8,995 bases of DNA from JBDSRX01 sp047445235. GTDB taxonomy: Bacteria; Patescibacteriota; Dojkabacteria; J137. Below the pieces are notes generated by a model that was given only the letters and a program-made list of their open reading frames with translations, had not been told where the DNA came from and did not search any database. This document shows positions 1-6,549 of this stretch, in pieces. The translations under genes were made by a program, and so were the position numbers. The stretch lies in the NCBI GenBank assembly GCA_047445235.1, contig JBLGEO010000056.1:1-8995 (forward strand), written 5' to 3'. Numbering within the stretch: the stretch's first letter is position 1; each line of letters begins with the position of its first letter.

Positions 1-660
1 GACGAAAAGATTAATGAATTTTTAAACTTATCAGGTGATAAAATTTTTCTTAATTCTAGTTCTTTTGACCTTGAGGCTGACCATTCCATTTTAATAAATA
101 ATTTGGAAAAGTTAATTACTGATCTGAAGGAAACATATAATAGAGAAATAAGAATTGTAGTGAATGATGGAAAAGCAAAAATGAAAAATGTTGTTATTCC
201 AGAACATTTGAAAGAAAATATTTATATTTCTTCAAATCCAGATTATCTAACAATATTATTTCATGATCCAAGAATAGAGACAATTATAAGTACCTTTGGT
301 CAAGGAACAGCAGATTTATTAAGTGCATTCGCTCCAGGTAAAAGAATAATTGGTTTGAATCTTGTAACAGATCAAAAAGCAAATATAAGACATTTAAACT
401 CAGAGAGAGAGTTTACTGGAGAACCTATGATTCCTTCAATCTCTTGGAAACAACTAACTAGTGATTTATTAGAAAGTGAAATTAAGAATAAACATGTGCT
501 TGGCTTTATAACTAATATTGAAGAAATTCGTAAGCGCTTTAACCTAAGAGTTAATCAAGGTGCAGTTTTCTATCTTATACGTATGCTTAAATCTTTAAAC
601 TTATCAGATGAGCTAAGGGAAGTAATCATTCAAGCTATTTCAGATATTGGAGAGCAGTAA
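1..660 (+). CDS. Unrecognised protein, 3' part of a gene that begins before the window
   Basis: The frame is open from base 1 to the TAA at 658-660, so 219 C-terminal residues are visible and the true start lies upstream. A TTG at 103 in the same frame is internal, because coding continues without a stop to the window edge. I do not recognise the family. The visible part looks soluble, mixed alpha/beta and charged, with no membrane segment. Around residues 96-120 the pattern ISTFGQGTADLL, then APGKRIIGLNL, resembles the 'serine-rich turn, helix, strand' layout of the C-terminal Rossmann half of GT-B glycosyltransferases such as the polysialyltransferase/GT52 type. That is weak shape similarity only. 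A second block (residues 145-215) is mostly helical and ends ISDIGEQ. The gene converges on the GNAT gene, with 66 bp between them. Confidence is high that it is coding and low for any function. Confidence 0.85.
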   Translation, partial: DEKINEFLNLSGDKIFLNSSSFDLEADHSILINNLEKLITDLKETYNREIRIVVNDGKAKMKNVVIPEHLKENIYISSNPDYLTILFHDPRIETIISTFGQGTADLLSAFAPGKRIIGLNLVTDQKANIRHLNSEREFTGEPMIPSISWKQLTSDLLESEIKNKHVLGFITNIEEIRKRFNLRVNQGAVFYLIRMLKSLNLSDELREVIIQAISDIGEQ

Positions 661-726
661 TTTATAGTAATTATTGTAAGAATTCTAATGATATGTTGTC
701 AAAACCAGTGATTTACGATTTATCCA

Positions 727-1197
727 TCAGCTCACTAATTTCTTTACATACCTTCTAGCTTTAATCTCAAAACCATATTTCTCATAAAACTTGTGTGCTC
801 TAAGGAGCCCATTTTCAGATTCAAGATTAATCTTTTGAACATTATTTTTTTTACACCATTCAAAGAAGACGTTCATTAGTAATTTCGCATTACCATTACT
901 TCTTGCTTCTTTTTTAACAAAAAACTCTTCTACTTCTGCTCTTACTTGACCATTTCTTAACATTGGGCATAGATATCCAGTAATTATTCCAACAATGCTA
1001 AGATCTTGATTAATTAGTAATAAAATACAATAATCTTTTCTATTCAACAGCGATTTGTAAATTAAACTACCTCCAGTTTTAGCTGTATTAGATTTGACAA
1101 TTTTGCCAGTTATTTGTTCCATACAATCTGTACGAAATTCATCTAGCAGAATTAATATAGCATTTTCATCTGATCTTGTTGCAGGTCTAACAGTCAT
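727..1197 (-). CDS. GNAT-family N-acetyltransferase
   Basis: A 156-aa single-domain GNAT protein, expected to transfer an acetyl group from acetyl-CoA to an amine; the substrate is unknown. The N-terminus MTVRPATRSDENAI is the usual GNAT beta1/alpha1 start. Residues 90-108 form motif A (strand EEFFVKK, then ARSNGNAKLL, matching the R/Q-x-x-G-x-G/A pyrophosphate loop with R99, G102 and A104). Residues 124-144 form motif B, ending in the typical HKFYEKYGFE. The same frame runs on to a further upstream ATG, but that extension would translate the tRNA-Ser gene, so I place the start at the ATG at 1197. This leaves 19 nt after the tRNA CCA end and no Shine-Dalgarno site. It is probably co-transcribed with the tRNA from the promoter near 1390. 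The stop is TGA. The cytoplasmic GNAT assignment is firm; its target (small molecule, antibiotic, protein or tRNA) cannot be read from sequence. Confidence 0.9.
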   Translation of the reverse strand: MTVRPATRSDENAILILLDEFRTDCMEQITGKIVKSNTAKTGGSLIYKSLLNRKDYCILLLINQDLSIVGIITGYLCPMLRNGQVRAEVEEFFVKKEARSNGNAKLLMNVFFEWCKKNNVQKINLESENGLLRAHKFYEKYGFEIKARRYVKKLVS

Positions 1198-1216
1198 ATT
1201 AGAATTGTATGAATTT

Positions 1217-1306
1217 TGGCGGAGGAGACAGGATTTGAACCTGCGAGCCGGTTGCCCGACTACAGTCTTTCCAGGACTGCGCACTAGACCACTATGCGAC
1301 TCCTCC
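1217..1306 (-). tRNA. tRNA-Ser (anticodon GGA), CCA encoded
   Basis: A complete class II tRNA folds from this strand. The 7-bp acceptor stem GGAGGAG/CTCCTCC pairs perfectly. The D-stem is GCA/TGC. The anticodon stem CAGTC/GACTG encloses the loop CTGGAAA with anticodon GGA at 1272-1270, reading UCC and UCU. A long variable arm (stem AGTCGG/CCGGCT, loop GCAA) is diagnostic of Ser, Leu or Tyr, and with GGA identifies serine. The T-arm is GCAGG-TTCAAAT-CCTGT. The discriminator base is G at 1220, and CCA is encoded at 1219-1217. Open frames crossing this region on both strands are artefacts. Confidence 0.97.
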
Positions 1307-1317
1307 ATTTAAATGAG

Positions 1318-1340
1318 GTCCTTCGTAGAGTACTCAGGAC
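1318..1340 (-). repeat. Short inverted repeat in the predicted tRNA-Ser 5' leader
   Basis: GTCCT (1318-1322) and AGGAC (1336-1340) are perfect 5-bp inverted repeats with a 13-nt loop that itself contains the palindrome GAGTACTC. If transcription starts near 1378, this hairpin lies 11 nt before the mature tRNA 5' end (1306), within the RNase P leader. It is short enough to be chance, and no function is claimed. Confidence 0.3.
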
Positions 1341-1384
1341 AACAACAATTTAAAGTTCGCCATGCTCACTAAAATTGTTAGTTG

Positions 1385-1393
1385 ATTATATCA
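1385..1393 (-). promoter_or_regulatory. Extended -10 promoter for the tRNA-Ser/GNAT unit
   Basis: On the minus strand this reads TGATATAAT, a perfect TATAAT hexamer preceded by the TGn extension of strong sigma-70-type promoters. The -35 position 17 bp upstream (1413-1408, ACAACA) matches TTGACA at only three of six bases, which is common for extended -10 promoters. The predicted start is near 1378, giving a leader of about 70 nt before the tRNA. It is the best promoter match in the 1307-1446 intergenic region. Confidence 0.6.
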
Positions 1394-1446
1394 AATCTGA
1401 ATTTATTTGTTGTAAAATGAATTCTAGTAATTATTAAATAAAAATC

Positions 1447-1737
1447 ATGCCAGAAAATGTAGAGAAAGCACCAGAAGTTGTTAAAGCAGTAAAAGCAACA
1501 ATTCCTCTTCAAGAGGACATGTCAGAAACATTAAAGAGTATTGATCATAGGTTAAAAAAACTATTATCCTTAAATCTTAGAGTTAGATTTGTGACCGGAC
1601 TTATCCAAGGATTAGGTTTTGTATTAGGTACTACTGTTCTTTTAGCACTTACTATTCTTATTCTCAGACAGTTCATTACAATACCGCTTATCGGTCAATT
1701 TGTTAGCGAAATAATAAACGTAGTCGAAAGAAAATAA
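1447..1737 (+). CDS. DUF5665-like small membrane protein
   Basis: A 96-aa protein with a hydrophilic N-terminal half (residues 1-45, helical and charged, SETLKSIDHRLKKLL) and one transmembrane helix at about 48-74. The C-terminal region has the pattern FVTGLIQGLGFVLGTT, then RQFITIPLIGQFVSEII, which matches my recollection of the DUF5665 family (a glycine-spaced helix, then a 'PLIG-x-[FY]-[IV]-x-EI' tail). The function of the family is not known to me. The GLxxGLGxxLG spacing suggests helix packing or oligomerisation in the membrane. The start is the only ATG near the 5' end; no Shine-Dalgarno precedes it, only an A/T-rich leader. A weak -10-like TAAAAT at 1413-1418 could serve it, without a convincing -35. 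It converges on uvrA with a 9-bp gap. It may be monocistronic. Confidence 0.8.
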   Translation: MPENVEKAPEVVKAVKATIPLQEDMSETLKSIDHRLKKLLSLNLRVRFVTGLIQGLGFVLGTTVLLALTILILRQFITIPLIGQFVSEIINVVERK

Positions 1738-1746
1738 TTGTTTTTA

Positions 1747-4700
1747 TTACAGAACTTTCTTTAACCACTGTCCTGTATAGCTTTCTTTAGTATTTGCTAT
1801 TTGCTCTGGTGTTCCTTCCGCAATAATTGTACCGCCTTTTTCTCCACCTTCTGGACCTAAATCAATAATCCAATCAGCGGTTTTAATTACGTCTAAGTTA
1901 TGCTCAATTACGAGTACAGTATTTCCTTTCTTAACTAATCCATGAAGAACAACCAGTAACTTTCGAACGTCTTCGAAGTGTAATCCTGTTGTAGGTTCGT
2001 CTAGAATATAAAATGTTTTCCCAGTTTGTCTTCTAGAAAGTTCAGAAGCTAATTTAACTCTTTGAGATTCTCCTCCAGATAGTGTTGTAGCAGCTTGTCC
2101 AAGTCTAATGTAACCTAAACCGACATCCATTAGAGTTTCAAGCTTTACAGCGATTCCAGTTATATTTTTAAAGAATTCTGCACCTTCCTCAATTGTCATA
2201 TTTAAAACATCTGAAATATTCTTACCTTTGTAATCTATTTGTAAAGTTTCTCTGTTGTATCTATGTCCATCACATACATCGCACTTTACATAAACATCTG
2301 GCAAGAATTGCATTGAAATCCTAATTACACCAGCTCCTTCACATTTTTCACATCTTCCGCCTCTTACATTAAAGCTAAATCGTCCAGACTTATAACCTCT
2401 TACTTTAGATTCTTTTGTTCCAGCAAAGATATCTCTTATTAGATTAAATATTCCAGTATATGTTGCTGGATTAGATCTAGGAGTTTTTCCTATTGGAGAC
2501 TGGTCTATATTAATAACTTTATCAATATGCTCTAAACCTCTTAATTCGCTATATTCTCCTGGTTGTTCTTTAGATCCGTAAAAATGTTTAGCAAGTGCGT
2601 TGAATAATACATCATTAACTAAAGAAGACTTACCAGAACCAGAAACTCCAGTAATAGTTACAAATTGTCCTAATGGAACTTCTAGATCTACTCCTTTAAG
2701 ATTATTCTGTTTAACACCGTAAAGTCTTAACTTCTCTGTGCTTTTATTTTCTTTAGGTGCTTTAACTTTTAACTTCTTTAAATCACTTTCAATTTCATCT
2801 CTATTAATAACTCTTTCTCCTGTTAAGTATTTAACTGTCATCGAGTCTTTATTTTTTAAAACTTCTTCGTATTTTCCTTGTGATAGTACTTTTCCACCAT
2901 GTTCACCAGCACCAGGACCAATATCTATTAGATAATCAGCTCTTTTGATGGTATCTTCATCGTGTTCAACAACTATTACAGTGTTACCAATATCTCTAAG
3001 TCTTTCTAATGTGTCGATTAATTTTGCATTATCTCTCTGATGTAAACCTATTGATGGTTCATCTAAAACATATAAAACTCCTGTTAAACCTGTTCCTATT
3101 TGGGAAGCTAACCTAATTCTTTGTGCCTCCCCACCGGACAATGTTCTGGCTGTTCTGTTTAAAGTTAAATAATCAAGGCCAACGGAAACTAAGAAGTTTA
3201 ATCTAATATCTATCTCTTTAAAGATTTGTTTACCGATTTCTCTTTCCTGCTCTGAAAGTTCATCATCTTGAGAATCGATAGTATTAAGATTAAAAATTTC
3301 TTTCATTATCGAAATAGTCTTGTCGTCGTTTGTTCCAACTTCTTTTAATTTTTCGATCCATTTATGAGCATCCGAGATACTCATGTTACCAATATCCACA
3401 ATATCTAAACCTCTTATTGTAACTGCCAAAACTTCCTTTTTAAGTCTGTAACCTTTACATTCATTACATTGTTTTTCTGTCATGTATTCCTCAATTTCTG
3501 ATCTTATATATTCAGAATCAGTTTCAGAATATCTTCTCATCAGGTTAGGAATCACACCTTCAAATGCAATCTGGATTTTTTTTGCCTCGCCATTTGAATC
3601 AATATATTCGACTGGATACTTTTTACCTTCAACCCCATTCATTATCTTATTCAAATCTACTTCTGGTAATTGACCGATTGGTTTTCGAAGATCTATCTTT
3701 TCAGTCTTAGCCATAGATTCTAACAACTTGAAAGTGAATGAAGATGTATTCTCAATAGTTCTTGCCCATGGGTAAATACCACCTTCCATAATTGTCAATC
3801 TTGGATTGTAAACATTGCTTGGATCTACTTCTTTAATTGTTCCTAAACCGTTGCAGATTGGACAAGCTCCAAATGGAGAATTAAAAGAGAATGAGTGTGG
3901 TTCTATTTCTGGAAAAGACTCTCCTGAATCTGGATCAACTAACTTTTCAGAATAGAAGATATCACCATTTGGTCTTAAGTTACTAAACTTAACATCTTTT
4001 TCGCCAGAGGTGGATCCACCTTGGGCGGATAGTTTTTCTAAATCAACTAAATTTACTAAAACCTCACCTTCCCCAAGGTTTAAAGCAAGTTCAATTGAAT
4101 CTGTAAGTCTTTTTACAAAGTCTTTGTCTGTTTTAGAATCTGGTTTAACAACAAGTCTATCCACAACAAGCTCAATATTATGTTTTACAAACTTATCTAG
4201 CTTAATATCTTCCTCTAGGTTATAAACGTTGCCATCGACTCTTACTCTTACATAACCTTGAGCAAGAAACCTTGTAAATAATTCTTCGTAAGTACCTTTT
4301 CTATTTTTAATAAGTGGAGATAAGAGTATTATCTTAGTTTCAACTTTTGTTTTTGTTGGATAATCTATAATGCTATCAACAATCTGTTGTGCACTCTGTT
4401 TTTCTAATCTTCTACCAGTAATTGGGCTTCTTGGATGTCCAACTCTTGCAAAAAGAAGTCTTAAGTAATCGTAAATTTCTGTAACAGTACCAACAGTAGA
4501 TCTTGGATTATGTCCTGATGTCTTCTGATCAATTGAAATTGCTGGACTCAAACCTTCTATTAAATCCACATCTGGCTTATCCATAAGACCTAAAAACTGT
4601 CTTGCATAAGCAGATAAGGATTCTACATACCTTCTTTGACCTTCAGCATAAATTGTATCAAAGGCAAGCGAAGATTTTCCAGAACCAGAAAGTCCTGTAA

Positions 4701-4788
4701 TTACAGTCAACTTATCCTTAGGAATGTCGACGTCAATATTTTTTAGATTGTTTGTACGAGCACCACGAACTTTAATAGTGTCCAACAT
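1747..4788 (-). CDS. uvrA: UvrA, excinuclease ABC damage-recognition ATPase
   Basis: UvrA dimerises, binds damaged DNA with UvrB and starts nucleotide excision repair in the cytoplasm. Both ABC modules are complete. In module 1, Walker A is GLSGSGKSS (32-40), the signature LSGGE is at 550-554, Walker B VLDEP at 574-578 and the switch His is H609. In module 2, Walker A is GVSGSGKSS (714-722), LSGGE is at 903-907, Walker B ILDEP at 928-932 and the switch His is H963. The C-terminal zinc finger is intact (C813-x2-C816-x19-C836-x2-C839). In the N-terminal zinc region CPIC (C309, C312) and CNEC (C441, C444) are present, but the usual preceding CPxC pair is replaced by D285 and S288. At 1013 residues it is longer than the usual ~940, with extra sequence at about 250-268 and 483-515. 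The start MLDTIKVRGARTNNLKNI fits the family. A promoter lies at 4817-4825. I see no LexA-type site upstream. Confidence 0.98.
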   Translation of the reverse strand: MLDTIKVRGARTNNLKNIDVDIPKDKLTVITGLSGSGKSSLAFDTIYAEGQRRYVESLSAYARQFLGLMDKPDVDLIEGLSPAISIDQKTSGHNPRSTVGTVTEIYDYLRLLFARVGHPRSPITGRRLEKQSAQQIVDSIIDYPTKTKVETKIILLSPLIKNRKGTYEELFTRFLAQGYVRVRVDGNVYNLEEDIKLDKFVKHNIELVVDRLVVKPDSKTDKDFVKRLTDSIELALNLGEGEVLVNLVDLEKLSAQGGSTSGEKDVKFSNLRPNGDIFYSEKLVDPDSGESFPEIEPHSFSFNSPFGACPICNGLGTIKEVDPSNVYNPRLTIMEGGIYPWARTIENTSSFTFKLLESMAKTEKIDLRKPIGQLPEVDLNKIMNGVEGKKYPVEYIDSNGEAKKIQIAFEGVIPNLMRRYSETDSEYIRSEIEEYMTEKQCNECKGYRLKKEVLAVTIRGLDIVDIGNMSISDAHKWIEKLKEVGTNDDKTISIMKEIFNLNTIDSQDDELSEQEREIGKQIFKEIDIRLNFLVSVGLDYLTLNRTARTLSGGEAQRIRLASQIGTGLTGVLYVLDEPSIGLHQRDNAKLIDTLERLRDIGNTVIVVEHDEDTIKRADYLIDIGPGAGEHGGKVLSQGKYEEVLKNKDSMTVKYLTGERVINRDEIESDLKKLKVKAPKENKSTEKLRLYGVKQNNLKGVDLEVPLGQFVTITGVSGSGKSSLVNDVLFNALAKHFYGSKEQPGEYSELRGLEHIDKVINIDQSPIGKTPRSNPATYTGIFNLIRDIFAGTKESKVRGYKSGRFSFNVRGGRCEKCEGAGVIRISMQFLPDVYVKCDVCDGHRYNRETLQIDYKGKNISDVLNMTIEEGAEFFKNITGIAVKLETLMDVGLGYIRLGQAATTLSGGESQRVKLASELSRRQTGKTFYILDEPTTGLHFEDVRKLLVVLHGLVKKGNTVLVIEHNLDVIKTADWIIDLGPEGGEKGGTIIAEGTPEQIANTKESYTGQWLKKVL

Positions 4789-4816
4789 AGTGTTTTGTTA
4801 ATAGCTCAAATCTCTA

Positions 4817-4825
4817 ATTATAACA
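4817..4825 (-). promoter_or_regulatory. Extended -10 promoter for uvrA
   Basis: The minus strand reads TGTTATAAT: perfect TATAAT at 4822-4817 preceded by TGn. There is no good -35 at the usual distance; TAGACA, a 5/6 match to TTGACA, occurs 21 bp upstream, which is too far. The predicted start near 4810 gives a leader of about 21 nt before the uvrA ATG at 4788. The palindrome ATAGCTAT (4829-4836) lies just upstream, within the spacer. Confidence 0.6.
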
Positions 4826-4867
4826 TAAATAGCTATCACTTTCTGTCTATTATGTAGAGCCTGTAGA

Positions 4868-4896
4868 TTGATTAGAGTAAATTAAAGTGTTAATAT
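4868..4896 (+). promoter_or_regulatory. Possible promoter for the 4918 gene
   Basis: TTGATT (4868-4873, 4/6 to the -35 consensus) and TAATAT (4891-4896, 4/6 to the -10) are separated by 17 bp. This would start transcription about 15 nt before the ATG. A competing -10, TATTAT at 4905-4910 (5/6 match), would place the start at about the ATG itself, giving a nearly leaderless mRNA. In sequence this AT-rich either match could be chance. Confidence 0.35.
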
Positions 4897-4918
4897 AGGC
4901 AAATTATTATACACTTTA
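4883..4918. repeat. 8-bp inverted repeat over the 4918 promoter and start codon
   Basis: TAAAGTGT (4883-4890) and ACACTTTA (4911-4918) are perfect inverted copies separated by 20 bp. The right arm ends on the A of the ATG. The arms bracket both candidate -10 elements, the geometry of an operator. A third copy of the core hexamer, CACTTT, lies at 4837-4842, upstream of the uvrA -10. With such AT-rich DNA the repeat could be chance. Confidence 0.4.
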
Positions 4919-5346
4919 TGGACATAGTTACTGGTGACGTAAGAATGCCAAACGAGTCTAATATTAAGTTTCCAACCTCGAGATTTGATAGATTACTTTA
5001 CTGGTCAATAAGAGGTCAAGCCGCAACAGATGAGAACGAAAAAACTAGAAATTTATTACTTCTACGTGGATTCAACTTCTCAGAGCTAGAAATATATAGG
5101 TTTATAGTTGAGGTTCCATCTTACCCATCTCTGCATGAAATGTATAGTTTCTACTCTAACTTTATGAAATGGATTCTTGAGAATCCTGATTATTATCCAA
5201 TGCTTGAACAACTGCTAAGGTCTATACTTGGAACAAAATTTACAAATGAGTCAGGAGAAATAAATCTAGAAGATTTAGAACAAGCAATTGTACTAATAGA
5301 AGCAGAAAGAATGATGTCAGCTTTTGCTAAGATTTCACACTTCTAA
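4918..5346 (+). CDS. Orphan 142-aa protein of unknown function
   Basis: I do not recognise this protein. It has no signal peptide and no membrane segment. After a polar N-terminus (1-20), the remainder looks largely helical: 22-33 (FDRLLYWSIRGQ), 40-65, 71-90 (SLHEMYSFYSNFMKWILE), 92-105 and 116-138 (NLEDLEQAIVLIEAERMMSAF). It is rich in aromatic residues in the middle (YSFYSNFMKW, DYY), suggesting a compact helical bundle and a protein-protein role rather than an enzyme; that is inference. The ATG at 4918 is preceded by no Shine-Dalgarno. The gene diverges from uvrA and its 3' end overlaps that of the RlmI-type gene by 4 bp (stop TAA at 5344-5346). The clean frame bounded by real genes on both sides and the promoter-like upstream region support it being coding. 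Confidence 0.75.
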   Translation: MDIVTGDVRMPNESNIKFPTSRFDRLLYWSIRGQAATDENEKTRNLLLLRGFNFSELEIYRFIVEVPSYPSLHEMYSFYSNFMKWILENPDYYPMLEQLLRSILGTKFTNESGEINLEDLEQAIVLIEAERMMSAFAKISHF

Positions 5347-6530
5347 TATACGTAGAGAAGTAAACTCTTCAAGTAATCAATCTCAGAGTGAAATGCATTA
5401 ATAGGATGATCCATCCCAAGTCTATGTCTTTGTAGGATAGTTACATTCTTTCCTGCTTCAACTGCAGCTCTTGCAACAACCTTTTCAAAGTCTTCTTTTG
5501 ATAAGTGATAAGAACATGAGCAAGTCAGTAAAAATGTACCTTTTTCCATTTGTCTCAATGTTGTTCTATTAATTTCCGCATAACCTTTTTTAGCCCTATC
5601 CACATCTTGTTTCTTCTTTGCGAATGCTGGAGGGTCTAAGATAATAAAGTCATATTCACTTAAATCTCTTTCTCTTAAGAATACAAACGCATCTTGATCG
5701 TAGAAATTTGATTCCAAATCTTTCTTATCTAAGAACCCATTAATTTCAAAGTTCTTTTTTGCAGTTTCTACAGCTTCTGTAGCAATATCTATGGAGTCAA
5801 CTCTTTTAGCACCACCTTTTGCAGCGTGTAAAGAAAAACCACCAGTATATGAAAAGCAATTTAATACTTTCTTATCTTTAGCCATAGTACCAACAAGCTT
5901 TCTCATTTCTCTCATATCCAAAAACAATCCTGTCTTCTGAGAGTTTTTAAGGTCTATAAAAAACTTAATTCCACTTTCTAGCACCTCTATGTCATTTTTT
6001 TCTTCACCCCAAAGGTTTCCTTCAAAAAAATCTAAACCATCTTTAAATCTAGCTGTCATTGTAGATTTTTCGTAAATAGAAACTATCTTTATTTTTTGTT
6101 TCTTTGTTGCTTCTAATAAAGCTTCAATAAGAATAGGTTTTAGTGCATCCATTCCTACCGTTGCAATCTGAAGTACTAAGACATCGTTATACCTATCAAC
6201 TATTAATCCCGGTATATTATCTCCTTCTCCGTTTACAACTCTATAGCAATTTGTATTTTCATCAAATAACTGAGATCTAAGAACAAAGGATCTTTCAATA
6301 TTATTTTTAATAGATAGAATTGGATCTTCATTGTTATAGTTAAGCATTCTAACTTGGATAATACTTCTGCTATTAAAGTACCCATGCCCTAGTAAGTCTC
6401 CATTTGAAGCTAAAACTCTTACAATCTCCCCTTCTTCTGCAAATCCAGACTTAACTGCACCAGAAAATACCCAGTGATGTCTATATCTAATTGGAATATC
6501 CTTTCCTGGCTTTAATGTTACTGTTTTCAT
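5343..6530 (-). CDS. rlmI: RlmI-type class I SAM-dependent 23S rRNA methyltransferase
   Basis: 395 aa, close to the 396 aa of E. coli RlmI, which makes m5C1962 in 23S rRNA. The domain order is the same: an N-terminal PUA-like RNA-binding domain (about 1-70, with HHWVFSGAV at 18-26), a central domain (about 75-190, VVNGEGDNIPGLIVDRY at 98-114) and a Rossmann methyltransferase domain. Motifs are GLFLDMRE (201-208), SAM-binding NCFSYTGGFSLHAA (224-237), acidic D246/D248, motif IV LDPPAFAK (298-305) and TCSCSYHL (336-343), whose cysteines (337, 339) correspond to the conserved cysteine segment of the family, and DHP at 374-376. The assignment to this family (COG1092) is firm; the exact rRNA base is inferred. 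It is the last gene of the minus-strand operon, 19 nt after pth. A TATAAT at 6542-6537 could give an extra internal start, close to the ATG. Its TAG stop overlaps the convergent gene's TAA. Confidence 0.9.
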   Translation of the reverse strand: MKTVTLKPGKDIPIRYRHHWVFSGAVKSGFAEEGEIVRVLASNGDLLGHGYFNSRSIIQVRMLNYNNEDPILSIKNNIERSFVLRSQLFDENTNCYRVVNGEGDNIPGLIVDRYNDVLVLQIATVGMDALKPILIEALLEATKKQKIKIVSIYEKSTMTARFKDGLDFFEGNLWGEEKNDIEVLESGIKFFIDLKNSQKTGLFLDMREMRKLVGTMAKDKKVLNCFSYTGGFSLHAAKGGAKRVDSIDIATEAVETAKKNFEINGFLDKKDLESNFYDQDAFVFLRERDLSEYDFIILDPPAFAKKKQDVDRAKKGYAEINRTTLRQMEKGTFLLTCSCSYHLSKEDFEKVVARAAVEAGKNVTILQRHRLGMDHPINAFHSEIDYLKSLLLYVY

Positions 6531-6549
6531 ATTATTATTATAAACTTAT

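Noticed and set aside
103..105. TTG as the start of the first gene
   Set aside because: The frame stays open back to base 1 with protein-like sequence, so the gene begins upstream.
661..726. Terminator or small RNA between the first gene and the GNAT gene
   Set aside because: Only the palindrome AGAATTCT is seen; there is no GC-rich stem with a T-run.
727..1306. Toxin-antitoxin module of TacT type
   Set aside because: The GNAT protein has no adjacent RHH/DUF1778-type antitoxin gene; closeness to a tRNA alone is insufficient.
1198..1308. N-terminal extension of the acetyltransferase by 37 residues to an upstream ATG
   Set aside because: These codons are the tRNA-Ser gene, and the GNAT fold begins normally at the ATG at 1197.
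1094..1312. Plus-strand open frame across the tRNA
   Set aside because: It is antisense to tRNA-Ser and to the GNAT gene; its RRRQDLNLRAGCP-type translation is the familiar artefact of reading through a tRNA.
1413..1418. TAAAAT as a -10 for the DUF5665-like gene
   Set aside because: There is no -35 at an acceptable distance (TTGATT at 1382 is 25 bp away) and the region is very AT-rich; it is too weak to list as a feature.
1690..1750. Bidirectional terminator between the DUF5665-like gene and uvrA
   Set aside because: A T-run (1740-1745) exists but only a 6-bp AT-only stem with a long loop precedes it; it is not a credible intrinsic terminator.
2738..4225. Three plus-strand open frames inside uvrA (2738-2935, 3482-3673, 4010-4225)
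   Set aside because: They are antisense to conserved uvrA coding sequence, low in complexity and Ser/Phe-rich, with no family similarity that I recognise.
4789..4917. LexA/SOS box controlling uvrA
   Set aside because: No CTGT-N8-ACAG or GAAC-N4-GTTC type palindrome is present in the intergenic region.
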